This document shows positions 44,212 to 52,751 of a stretch of DNA of 64,000 bases, one piece after another. The notes below the pieces were generated by a model. The model saw nothing but the letters and a program-made list of their open reading frames with translations, ran no database searches and was not told the DNA's origin. Position 1 is the stretch's first letter. Every line of letters begins with the position of its first letter. Source of the stretch: Ruegeria arenilitoris (lineage in GTDB: Bacteria; Pseudomonadota; Alphaproteobacteria; Rhodobacterales; Rhodobacteraceae); NCBI RefSeq assembly GCF_013031355.1, contig NZ_WPZO01000005.1, positions 124,001-188,000 of the forward strand. Direction: 5' to 3'. The position numbers and the translations under genes were made by a program.

Positions 44212-46008
44212 TTATCGCGCCTCGGCCAGAGATTTGGCCTTTTCGTATTCGTCCAGCAACGGCTGCATCATTTTCGGATCATAAATCACCTTTTCCAGCC
44301 AGCGTCGGAGTGGGAACGTCTCGCCTTCGGCGATCATTTCCGAGAGGCTTTCAAGGATCGCCGCTTCCTCGTCTAGCTGCCCAAGAGCAGCGTTCCCAGC
44401 GGCCTGGTAGACCATCATATGTGGCCCAAACGGCCCGCCGAGGTCCAGGTTCTCCTGCAACGTATTCAGACTGTCCCGGTAGTGGCCCGCGTGAAACTGA
44501 GCAACACCCATTATATTCCTGTAGGGCCGCCGGATGCTAAGGGGGTCCAGGCTCAGCGACCGTTTGAGGGGCGTGATCGCCTGTTCCGGCTTGCCGGCGT
44601 ACAACAGGAACATTCCCAGATAGCCATGAGCCAGACTGGAGCTCGGCTCGTGTTCAATGGCGCGTTGGCCATATTCAACCGCCTGAAGCGGCTGACCCAT
44701 CAACATTCCTAGGTTGCCCAGCGTCAGAAGGGCGCGAACGTTGGCGGGGTCTTTTTCCAACGCGATTTCAGCGTGTTGCCTGATTACCGCGCGGGTTTCT
44801 TCTGTGTTCGGAGCCAAGCCGAACCAAGCTCGATGCGATTCCGCAAACCCCAATCCCGCATGACCGTGAGGGGCGTCCGGTTCCAGGCTCACCACCCGCT
44901 GCAGCAAGGCGTGCGCCGCGTCAAACCGCGCCGGGTCGCTTGGGGGGTGAATAATGTCCAACGCCTGCTGGTACAGGATTCTGGCGTCACGGCGGGTCCA
45001 GCGTGCATCCTCGATCCGCGAGGTCAGTTCCGGGAACAGCTCGATCGAGAAGGTGGCGCTGATCTCTCGGGAAATCTCGGTCTGCGTATCGAACCGATCC
45101 GCCGTCATGTAATCGAACCGCTTGGCCCAAATCTCGCCCCGGCTGTCCACATCGACAAGACCGATGTTGAGCCGATAGCCATCTGTCATCGTCTGCAGAC
45201 TACCCCGCAAGATATGGGTCGCACCCAGTTTGCGCCCTTCGTCGATCAGATCGACACCCCCATCGGACAGTTCGGCTGTGGATGCGTATGAGATCACGCG
45301 CAAACCCTGAACACGCGCCAGATCGGTTGTGATATCCTCGGCGATGCCTCGGGCTGCTACGGATGAAACCGCGCTGTTTCCCAAAGGGTTGAACGGCATC
45401 ACGGCAACGACAGGTAAGTCTCCCCACAAGTCGGTGTCCGCGGTGGCCTGATCCGTTGGCGGGTTTTCGGTTCCGACATTTTGGATCAGCATCACCCCCG
45501 TCACGGCCAACAATAGCATCAATAAAACCAGCAGGAGCCAGTTCGGAGCCCGCCAACCCGATCTGCCGGACCTGCCTGTCCGCCCCGAATCCATCGAAGG
45601 CCCAGAAGATATGTCGCGAAATTCGAAAGACGGAACATATGACCCTTTAGGAATGGTGATCACCAAGGGGTCATTGCTGCCATCCGTCAGGTAATAATGT
45701 TCCAGTTCCCGCCGCAACCGGCGCGCTTCCAACCGCACGACGGGATCCGAAGTTGCGTCGAAATCCTCGGACCGGCCCAGGACAGAAACACCAATCGAAT
45801 ACCCTTTCAGGCGGTCAGCGCGCCCGGCCAGTGTTTCGTCGACGATGTATTTGAGGAACGCACGTCGGCGGTCATTCGCACCAAACTGAGAACTCTCAAA
45901 CATACGGTCGAGCTGTTCGTCTATGGCCGCCTGTTCCAGAGGCGGCACTGACTTCCGCTCGGATAACTGACTTTCCATCGAAGTGTCTGTCGGTTGTTTT
46001 CGTTCCAT
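44212..46008 (-). CDS. Membrane-anchored regulator with TolB-like and TPR domains (CadC-like architecture)
   Basis: 598 residues. The first 130 form a DNA-binding-type domain conserved in alphaproteobacteria (AFLKYIVDETLAGRADRLKG, DPVVRLEARRLRRELEHYY). One membrane helix follows at about 157-176 (NWLLLVLLMLLLAVTGVMLI), then a TolB-N-like or FlgO-like domain (VVAVMPFNPLGNSAVSS, about 197-325) and tetratricopeptide repeats (about 340-580). Such proteins sense envelope conditions and regulate transcription from the membrane. It is divergent from a set of exported proteins starting at 46143. Confidence 0.75.
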   Translation of the reverse strand: MERKQPTDTSMESQLSERKSVPPLEQAAIDEQLDRMFESSQFGANDRRRAFLKYIVDETLAGRADRLKGYSIGVSVLGRSEDFDATSDPVVRLEARRLRRELEHYYLTDGSNDPLVITIPKGSYVPSFEFRDISSGPSMDSGRTGRSGRSGWRAPNWLLLVLLMLLLAVTGVMLIQNVGTENPPTDQATADTDLWGDLPVVAVMPFNPLGNSAVSSVAARGIAEDITTDLARVQGLRVISYASTAELSDGGVDLIDEGRKLGATHILRGSLQTMTDGYRLNIGLVDVDSRGEIWAKRFDYMTADRFDTQTEISREISATFSIELFPELTSRIEDARWTRRDARILYQQALDIIHPPSDPARFDAAHALLQRVVSLEPDAPHGHAGLGFAESHRAWFGLAPNTEETRAVIRQHAEIALEKDPANVRALLTLGNLGMLMGQPLQAVEYGQRAIEHEPSSSLAHGYLGMFLLYAGKPEQAITPLKRSLSLDPLSIRRPYRNIMGVAQFHAGHYRDSLNTLQENLDLGGPFGPHMMVYQAAGNAALGQLDEEAAILESLSEMIAEGETFPLRRWLEKVIYDPKMMQPLLDEYEKAKSLAEAR

Positions 46009-46142
46009 CCAAACTAATCAAACAGTACCCGGCTCACTCGGGTCACGTCCAGCATAACATTCAAACAAAAGAATTATTAACGTTCGATACACGTTCCGAA
46101 CATGTTCGGTACCCCAATCCCGGGGCCTCGGATGTTAGTCTG

Positions 46143-46505
46143 ATGTCTCCACGGACGTCCAAGCGGACAGGCCGCTGGAACCAACTTCTCACTGACGGCC
46201 AACGGGCTTTGCCGGGAGGGGAGCAAGTGGAAAACTATCTTGCCGCCGGATGTTCGGAACTGGTGAAACAATCGCCCTGCGATGAATTCACCATCTTGTC
46301 TCTGTCGCGGAGCGATCCAAAATTTCAGGCCATTTGCCGTGATTTCGGCGAGGCGGTGACCGCATTCCGCAGCTTTCAAGCTCAGGGAGAACGCGGGCAA
46401 GCCCGAGCGGCTGAGTTTCGGCAGATCTGCGAGGATTTGAGGATCGAATTGATGGAATACGTCGATCAGTCCACGGCCCGACCCAAGGCGCAAGGGCGCC
46501 AATGA
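46143..46505 (+). CDS. Hypothetical protein, helical
   Basis: 120 residues without signal peptide or membrane segment. Mostly helical and polar (CSELVKQSPCDEFTILSLSR, then long helices to the C-terminus). The start ATG at 46143 has only a weak ribosome site. It is divergent from the membrane regulator and 58 bp before the next exported-protein gene. No family recognised. Confidence 0.5.
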   Translation: MSPRTSKRTGRWNQLLTDGQRALPGGEQVENYLAAGCSELVKQSPCDEFTILSLSRSDPKFQAICRDFGEAVTAFRSFQAQGERGQARAAEFRQICEDLRIELMEYVDQSTARPKAQGRQ

Positions 46506-46563
46506 TGCAACATGACGGTCGCCCGATACCGCGACCTGAATTCCGGCACGAAAGGAGACGGGA

Positions 46564-47157
46564 ATGATGAAACGCCCCTGCAAGACGCTGCTTTTTGCCG
46601 TTCCATTTGTGTTCGGCCTCATATCCACCGTTCATGCGCAGGACAGCGACACCCAGGACTGCAAGGCCTTGTTCGTGCACAATGCCGGTTCAGTGTCGAT
46701 GACCGATGGCACGATAACCATGGAAGATGTCAGTCCGATCGTCACATTCTTCTGTGACCGGCCGGTTCGGTATGCGGGTGTGCAAAGCATACAGGGCTTT
46801 CTGGACATGGTGTCCGAAGGTGATGAAAGCTTTGCCGCAGATCCGCCCAACGCTGTGCTGACCATCGTTTCAGAAGGCGAGCAGCCCGTCGACGTGGTCG
46901 TGGAGCTTTCGCAGCGTCCGCTGAATGATCAGGGAACGATGACCTATTCCGGCGTCAAGGTGATCAAGGGTGAAATTCCGCAGGTCACAGGCCCGGGCAC
47001 GTTGTTCATCGACCATTTCGGTCGGCCAATGTCGCCGGGTTCGGTGGCTGGAGTGCATCGCCGACACGACCGTCGCGAGGTACGCCATTGTGCCGCCGAC
47101 ACTCCCGATAACTCTAACAATCTTTGCAATTGCGGGCCCGGCCTCGTTTGCAACTGA
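46564..47157 (+). CDS. Secreted protein of unknown function
   Basis: 197 residues; signal peptide with cleavage near VHA-QD, ATG preceded by AAAGGAGACG. The mature part contains a central region (VLTIVSEGEQPVDVVVELSQ, VTGPGTLFIDHFGRPMSPGS) and a Cys-rich end (NLCNCGPGLVCN). The final 40 residues have an arginine-rich, unusual composition, so a sequencing or evolutionary frameshift near 47040 is possible, since the next frame reads a hydrophobic stretch. Function unknown. Confidence 0.6.
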   Translation: MMKRPCKTLLFAVPFVFGLISTVHAQDSDTQDCKALFVHNAGSVSMTDGTITMEDVSPIVTFFCDRPVRYAGVQSIQGFLDMVSEGDESFAADPPNAVLTIVSEGEQPVDVVVELSQRPLNDQGTMTYSGVKVIKGEIPQVTGPGTLFIDHFGRPMSPGSVAGVHRRHDRREVRHCAADTPDNSNNLCNCGPGLVCN

Positions 47158-47252
47158 GACAGGAGCGAACCGGTGTTTCGGACAAGCGGCCGGAGCCCAG
47201 AGAACCGACATTACCGCCCCACTTGTGAACAGCATAAACGATGGAGGAGAAT

Positions 47253-48461
47253 ATGTTTTTAAACATAGGTAGAAGATGTCGGTACGCGGCCTTGGCCTGT
47301 ACCGCGATGGCCATGTCTCTCGGCGCTGCGGCGGTTCACGCCGAAAACCTGCCGGCCGGGCGAACCGCGACGCAGATCAGTGACGAAGAATACCCGGCCA
47401 GCTATTTCCCGAACACGGAAATCCTGGGCACTGATGAAATGCGGATCACCGCACTGGGAACCGGTATGCCGAACCAGACCAAGGCTGCGGTGTCCATTTC
47501 TTTCCTGGTCGAGCTTGGCAATGGAGATGCGTTCCTTTTCGACATCGGTATGGGATCGATGGGCAACCTGTTCTCGCTCAGGCCGGACTTTTCGAAAATC
47601 GACAAGGTATTCATCAGCCACCTGCATGTCGACCATGTTGGCGACTTCATGGGGTTGCACATCGGTAGTTGGCTGTCGGGCCGATACACTCCTTTGCGGA
47701 TTTACGGCCCCAGCGGTTCAACCCCTGAAATGGGCATAAAGGCGTTCGTTGAAAGTAGCAAAGCCGCATACGCTTGGGATCTGGACGGGCGCACTGGTGC
47801 ATTGCCGGACGACGGTGCCAAGATCGAGGTGACCGAATTCGATTACATGCAGGAAAACGTGGTCGTCTACGACGAAAACGGCGTGACGATCCGGTCGTGG
47901 CCCGCGATTCACAGTCTGGATGGATCGGTGAGTTACTCTCTGGAATGGAACGGGCTGAAATATGTTTTCGGTGGCGATACGTATCCGAACAAATGGTATG
48001 TGAAGTATGCCAAGGGTGCCGATCTCGCCACTCATGAAGCATTCCTGCCGCCTAAGGCACTGGCCCCCTATTTCGGTTGGAGCTTAGGGCAAGCGACTTA
48101 TGTTGCAACGCGCGTCCACACCGAACCGGCGGCATTTGGCAAGGTCATGGCCGAGGTCAAACCGCGCCACGCCATGGGATACCACTCGGTACTGTCGCCG
48201 GAAAATTACCAGGCGATCCTGGAAGGCATCCGTTCGACCTATGATGGCGAGCTGACACTGGCCCGAGACCTGACGGTCATCAATGTGACCAAGGACAAGA
48301 TCGTCGTGCGCGAGGCGTCCGTTGACGAATACGCACTGCCCCCTTCCGTGTCCCAGGCATACATCGACGCGCCGCGATCCAAGGAAAAGGAACCGTCCGA
48401 CAAAGTTCTGGCCGGGAAATGGAAAGGGTACACCCCGCCGAAGATGCCGGATGACAAGTAG
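47253..48461 (+). CDS. Exported metallo-beta-lactamase-fold enzyme (GntH-like)
   Basis: About 402 residues from the ATG at 47253 (GGAGG five bases upstream; ATG 47241 also in frame). Signal peptide cleaved near VHA-EN. Zinc motif HLHVDH (about 125-130) and a later GGDTYPNK, HEAFL and YHSVLSP. It resembles the MBL-fold subfamily that includes the guanitoxin-pathway protein GntH, but the other guanitoxin genes are absent. The reaction is unknown. A strong hairpin follows at 48473. Confidence 0.82.
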   Translation: MFLNIGRRCRYAALACTAMAMSLGAAAVHAENLPAGRTATQISDEEYPASYFPNTEILGTDEMRITALGTGMPNQTKAAVSISFLVELGNGDAFLFDIGMGSMGNLFSLRPDFSKIDKVFISHLHVDHVGDFMGLHIGSWLSGRYTPLRIYGPSGSTPEMGIKAFVESSKAAYAWDLDGRTGALPDDGAKIEVTEFDYMQENVVVYDENGVTIRSWPAIHSLDGSVSYSLEWNGLKYVFGGDTYPNKWYVKYAKGADLATHEAFLPPKALAPYFGWSLGQATYVATRVHTEPAAFGKVMAEVKPRHAMGYHSVLSPENYQAILEGIRSTYDGELTLARDLTVINVTKDKIVVREASVDEYALPPSVSQAYIDAPRSKEKEPSDKVLAGKWKGYTPPKMPDDK

Positions 48462-48472
48462 ACCGCTTTTGG

Positions 48473-48499
48473 AAGGCGCGCCCCCACCGGGCGCGCCTT
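48473..48499 (+). terminator. Strong GC hairpin, probable terminator
   Basis: AAGGCGCGCC (48473-48482) and GGCGCGCCTT (48490-48499) form a perfect 10-bp stem with a 7-nt loop, 12 bp after the MBL stop. Only a short T stretch follows. It may attenuate rather than fully stop transcription into the porin-like gene. Confidence 0.65.
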
Positions 48500-48575
48500 T
48501 GAACCCTGTTGTTACAGGTCGATACACCTCTGTCCGATTGCATGAGGGAAAGTGTTCCAAGGAAAGAACGGATTG

Positions 48576-49385
48576 ATGACAGCCCTTGCCAAATCCCTGA
48601 TGTCCAAACCGGCCCGATTGGGCGTGCCAGTATCGGTTGCGCTTACCGCCCTGGCATCGTGTCCCGCAGCGGCGGCAGATGACTCGGAACTGGCCAAACA
48701 ATTGTCGAACCCGCTGGCGTCGCTGATCTCTGTTCCGTTCCAGTTCAATTATGACACCGGCTATGGCAGCGCCGATGGCGATCAGACAACGCTGAACATA
48801 CAGCCCGTCATACCCTTTTCGCTGAACGCCAACCTGAACCTGATTACCCGGACGATCATTCCCTACAAATGGCAGAACGATGTCTCGGGCACGTCCGGAA
48901 GCAACCAGGGGTTCGGAGATACTACAGTAAGCCTTTGGTTCAGCCCGACCAAATCGTCATTTACGTGGGGGGTCGGACCCATCTTCTATTTGCCGACATC
49001 CAGTGACCGTGATCTGGGCGTCGGCGAATGGGGTGGAGGTATCACTGGTGTCGTCCTGGTTCAGGAGGGGCCCTGGACCATCGGCGGTTTGGGTAACCAC
49101 ATCTGGTCCGTCGAAAGCGACAACATCAATTCGACGTATCTTCAGCCATTCTTGGCGCACACCACCAAAGAGGCCTGGACATACACGGTGAATTCCGAAT
49201 CCACCTATGACTGGACCACAGACGAGTGGACCGCCCCGGTGAACCTCATGATTTCAAAGCTGGTCAGGTTTGGGGAGCAGCGCGTGTCTTTGCAAGCTGG
49301 CGCGCGCTACTACCTGGCGTCTCCGGATTCCGGCCCCGACGGGTGGGGGGCTAGGCTGTCCGCGACGCTTGTGTATCCGAGATAA
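48576..49385 (+). CDS. Outer-membrane beta-barrel protein (transporter-like)
   Basis: About 269 residues with a signal peptide (ALTALASCPAAAA). After it come alternating amphipathic strands (SVPFQFNYDTGYGSADGDQT, SLNANLNLITRTIIPYKWQ, WGVGPIFYLPTSSD) typical of the MetA-pathway phenol-degradation/transporter-like barrel family. It ends with an aromatic strand. It may form a pore or bind hydrophobic compounds. It is flanked by exported enzymes and the membrane-anchored protein at 49399. Confidence 0.7.
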   Translation: MTALAKSLMSKPARLGVPVSVALTALASCPAAAADDSELAKQLSNPLASLISVPFQFNYDTGYGSADGDQTTLNIQPVIPFSLNANLNLITRTIIPYKWQNDVSGTSGSNQGFGDTTVSLWFSPTKSSFTWGVGPIFYLPTSSDRDLGVGEWGGGITGVVLVQEGPWTIGGLGNHIWSVESDNINSTYLQPFLAHTTKEAWTYTVNSESTYDWTTDEWTAPVNLMISKLVRFGEQRVSLQAGARYYLASPDSGPDGWGARLSATLVYPR

Positions 49386-49398
49386 CTGAAGGGAGGAC

Positions 49399-51204
49399 GT
49401 GACAGCGTTTCTACGGCCTATGACGAGAGTATCGATACAGATCAGATGCCTGCTGGTAGTATTGGCGGTTTCCGTCTTTGCGACCGCCACAAGGGGTGAC
49501 GTGATCCCCTACAGCGGGGCGGAAGTCGCCAGGAATATTGCGGTGTTCCGGATAGAGGACGAGGGCGTTCGCCTTGAGCTGGAAATCTACCCCGAGGACT
49601 TGGCTGAATTCGAACGCGCATTTCAATCAAGGCTTGCGTCTGCATCGCTTACGACCCCGGCCAAATTTCATCAGTCATCCGGCGAGGGTTTGGATAGCTT
49701 TCGAATTGTGCGGGCTGACGGGAAACCGCTGCCGTTTGATCTGCTGACCGTGGAACGTCGGCAAAGAATCGACCGGGCCTCGCCTTTTGCCGGAATGACC
49801 GACCCCCTCACCGGAAGGCCGATCCCGGGTCCGCCTGAAAATCCGGACGTTGTGTATCTTGAGGTTTTCTACAGTTTCGAGGGCGCGCGACCTGAAACTC
49901 TGATCCTGAGCCCGCCCTATGCCGAGGATGGAGCGCCCGCAGCCTCAATTGGGTTTATGGTATTCGACCGTTCGGTCCCGGTTTCGCGGTTCAGTTTTCT
50001 GAAAACAGATATGCAACTGACGATTGATTGGACCGATCCGTGGTTTTCAGCTTTCACAAACCCCAATCTCAACCGCTCGGCACAAGACGGCACTTCGTCA
50101 TTCCTGTACGTGGCACCGCGTGAACTTCGGCATGAAATCCTCATCCGGGTTCGGGATCTTGCGCCGTGGATCGACCAGGAGTTGACGACGGGCACCAAGC
50201 TGGATCCCGCGCATCAGTCACAGATTTTGGCCGCTGCTCTGGATGAACTCAAAGACCGCAATCCAATGAGTATCTCTGGTGAGGCTATCGTACCTGCTGC
50301 AGCCCGTGGAACCTTTTTGACGTTAGGAGAACGAGGGTTTCAGGTCGTTGAAGGCGCCCCAACTCTTGTGACCGATACGACATTTGTCGGTGTGATACTG
50401 ACCTATCCGATATCCGAGTTGCCAGCCACAGCGTCAATCAACTGGGATATGTTTGATAACGCGATCCAGACAGTCCCGGTGACTCTGACCGATATTGCCG
50501 GCCCGTTTTTTGCCTGGGCATCGCCGGACGAACCTGTTGTTACATGGACCAACCATCTGAAGCGATATGACGATCCCAAAGTTGCGCCGGTTCAGGCGGC
50601 GGGGATCTTTGTCATGCCGGTGTGGGCGGTGTTGGTTGTTGTCCTGTCCGCTGCCGCAGGCGTGATCGCGTTGCTGTCCTCCAGGAAATTAGCGATTGGC
50701 ATAGCGGCGCTCTCGATGATGTCACTTTTTGCGGGGATCGCTTTTTCAGGGAAACACACAACTCCTGTCCTGATCCCGATCTCCGGCCAATCCGACACCC
50801 AGATTGCGACGGGTGCACTATCCCGGCTTCTGACCAACACATATGTAGCTGCGCTTGAAGTGTTCCCCGAAGAGCGGAAAAAAGCACTCGAACCAATCGT
50901 CTTTGATGCCTCGCTGACCGATGTGGCCGCTGAGCTGGAAACCAGCCTGACGATCCGGGTGCCCGGTGGCGGCCGGGCGCAGATCACAGATGTCTCGGAT
51001 GTTGTCATCGTCCAAGGAGAAATGACCGGCAAAGGACGGTTCGAAGGTGTCGTACAGTGGCGTGTCGACGCGCGGGCCGGACATTGGGGGCATGATCACC
51101 GCCGCCGCGTGGACTATCGCGCCCGGGTAGAGTTCCGACCTGACCGGGGAAACTGGCTTCTCTCCGCCATCACAGTGCTGGAGGCACGTTCACCCGATGT
51201 CTGA
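49399..51204 (+). CDS. Large membrane-anchored protein of unknown function (HupE partner)
   Basis: 601 residues. A GTG at 49399 lies just after GGGAGG; the ATG at 49420 is the other candidate. It has an N-terminal signal or anchor, a long extracytoplasmic beta-rich region to about residue 400, two membrane segments (VWAVLVVVLSAAAGVIALLS and IGIAALSMMSLFAGIAFSG), and a C-terminal domain with RVPGGGRAQITDVSDV and the His-rich ARAGHWGHDHRRRVDYRARV. The next gene (HupE/UreJ-like) overlaps it by 8 bp. Not recognised; metal handling is only suggested by the partner and the His-rich stretch. Confidence 0.75.
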   Translation: MTAFLRPMTRVSIQIRCLLVVLAVSVFATATRGDVIPYSGAEVARNIAVFRIEDEGVRLELEIYPEDLAEFERAFQSRLASASLTTPAKFHQSSGEGLDSFRIVRADGKPLPFDLLTVERRQRIDRASPFAGMTDPLTGRPIPGPPENPDVVYLEVFYSFEGARPETLILSPPYAEDGAPAASIGFMVFDRSVPVSRFSFLKTDMQLTIDWTDPWFSAFTNPNLNRSAQDGTSSFLYVAPRELRHEILIRVRDLAPWIDQELTTGTKLDPAHQSQILAAALDELKDRNPMSISGEAIVPAAARGTFLTLGERGFQVVEGAPTLVTDTTFVGVILTYPISELPATASINWDMFDNAIQTVPVTLTDIAGPFFAWASPDEPVVTWTNHLKRYDDPKVAPVQAAGIFVMPVWAVLVVVLSAAAGVIALLSSRKLAIGIAALSMMSLFAGIAFSGKHTTPVLIPISGQSDTQIATGALSRLLTNTYVAALEVFPEERKKALEPIVFDASLTDVAAELETSLTIRVPGGGRAQITDVSDVVIVQGEMTGKGRFEGVVQWRVDARAGHWGHDHRRRVDYRARVEFRPDRGNWLLSAITVLEARSPDV

Positions 51205-52474
51205 TCGTATGCGAAAAATCCTGTTGGTTTGTGCAACTGCGTTTCTTGTCGTCTCTGCGGTTGCAGGTCAGGCGCATTTCCTTTTGAACCTAAACGTGCG
51301 CGTCTTTCATATTGAACACACAAGCGACGGGCTCCGCATCTTTCTGCGCGTGCCGATGCCCTATCTTGTTGCGGACAAGACCGGCGCACCAGGTGAAGAC
51401 GGCCTTCCGTCAGCGGCACCCTTTACCACAAACGCCATTGAGGACGGTCAGGTCGTTCACTTTATTGACCTTTCTGAGTTTGTCACTGACCCGCTAGGGC
51501 TTGGGCAAATCGTTGAAACCGGAACTGTTTTAACAGCTCAGGACACGCGCTTCCCCGGTGTCGTTGAATCTGTTTCGGTCCATCGGGTGGGTGAAGAACC
51601 CGGGTTTGCAACCTTGAAAGAAGCCCAACAGTCCGTAACCCAAGGCTCAACCCTGCAGGTTAGCCCGCCCGCTTATGTCGGCGATGTCGTTGTGGATGTG
51701 GTCGTGTACTACCCGCTCGGATACGCGCCCGACGCCTATACCCTCACAAGCCTGCTGGACCCCGGTCTGCCGGATCAGGAAATGACCGCGAACCTCATTC
51801 TGGACTACGGGTCCGGTGACCCTCTGGTTTTCCGGACGCGTGGGTTGATGAAGGAACCCGTCGCGGTTTCCCGATCCAGATTAGCAGGGATCACAACCTT
51901 CGTCTGGGAGGGCGTGCGCCACATTCTGGAGGGCATTGATCACGTGCTATTCGTTATTTGCCTCGTCATCGGCGCACGCGGATTGCATTCCCTCATTTGG
52001 CGGGTCACCGGCTTTACGGTCGGCCACAGCGTCACGCTGTCGCTTGGGTTCTTTGGCTACGTTCCATCCGGCGCGTGGTTTGTCCCGTTCGTGGAAACGG
52101 GCATTGCGCTGTCCATCATCTATGCGGCTTTTCTGGCGGTGCTGGCAGACAGTGCCGAGGCCAGTTCCGGTAAAAAGGTTTTTGTCATAACTGTCCTGAT
52201 GGGCCTTCTTCACGGCCTCGGTTTCAGTTTCGTTTTGCATGAAATTCTGCAGGTGACGTCGCCCAATATTTGGCAGAGCCTTCTGGCCTTCAATGTCGGC
52301 GTTGAAGTTGGGCAACTTGCAATTGTCCTGGTGACCTGGCCGCTCTTGTCCTTGTTCGCAAGGCTCGGCCCGACCCCGGAAATGTCGTTGAGGGTCTCGG
52401 TTGCGATTGGATGCGGTGCGGTCGCCAGCTGGTGGGCTTTCGAACGCGGAAAGTCCTTTTTGGAGTTGCTTTAA
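51197..52474 (+). CDS. HupE/UreJ_2-family membrane protein with extracytoplasmic domain
   Basis: 425 residues. After a signal peptide, about 200 residues form an extracytoplasmic domain (FLLNLNVRVFHIEHTSDGLR to VVVYYPLGYAPDAY). The C-terminal 200 residues are a HupE/UreJ-type 6-7-helix domain with GIDHVLFVICLVIG, TVGHSVTLSLGFFG, LHGLGFSFVLHEIL and FNVGVEVGQLAIV. The His/Glu residues in these helices resemble those in nickel and cobalt permeases. The gene overlaps the preceding 601-residue gene by 8 bp and thus forms a translationally coupled pair with it. Transport of Ni or Co is inference. Confidence 0.82.
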   Translation: MSDRMRKILLVCATAFLVVSAVAGQAHFLLNLNVRVFHIEHTSDGLRIFLRVPMPYLVADKTGAPGEDGLPSAAPFTTNAIEDGQVVHFIDLSEFVTDPLGLGQIVETGTVLTAQDTRFPGVVESVSVHRVGEEPGFATLKEAQQSVTQGSTLQVSPPAYVGDVVVDVVVYYPLGYAPDAYTLTSLLDPGLPDQEMTANLILDYGSGDPLVFRTRGLMKEPVAVSRSRLAGITTFVWEGVRHILEGIDHVLFVICLVIGARGLHSLIWRVTGFTVGHSVTLSLGFFGYVPSGAWFVPFVETGIALSIIYAAFLAVLADSAEASSGKKVFVITVLMGLLHGLGFSFVLHEILQVTSPNIWQSLLAFNVGVEVGQLAIVLVTWPLLSLFARLGPTPEMSLRVSVAIGCGAVASWWAFERGKSFLELL

Positions 52475-52583
52475 GTGTCTGACCAACCGAAGAGGTCACG
52501 CTGCAACTGCGTGCGGCGGCACGGACGAAATCTCAATGTTAGACAATATTTGCATTAAAAATGTTGCATTTGAGCAATAATGG

Positions 52584-52599
52584 TTACGAAACTGTTAAC
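52584..52599. promoter_or_regulatory. CtrA-like binding site (weak)
   Basis: TTAC-GAAACTG-TTAAC differs by one base from the full CtrA box TTAA-N7-TTAAC. It lies in an AT-rich, gene-free stretch 153 bp before the giant repeat-protein gene. Two TTGCATT direct repeats (52550 and 52564) precede it. CtrA controls motility and surface genes in many alphaproteobacteria, so the site is worth testing. Confidence 0.3.
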
Positions 52600-52751
52600 G
52601 GGTAAAACTTAAAAGCCAATCGCCTATAGCTTGCGAATACCCTGCCTGTGATGGCGATGGGGTTTTGTCGAAGTGCAGGGTGGTGCTCTTCGGGTTTGCA
52701 CACGATTGCCATGTGTATTGGCTGAGTCGGGTGCGAGGTTCGAGAGTGAAA

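Noticed and set aside
47040..47157. Frameshift in the secreted protein at 46564
   Set aside because: The arginine-rich tail looks odd, and another frame is hydrophobic, but without homologs the change cannot be shown; left as an intact gene with a caution.
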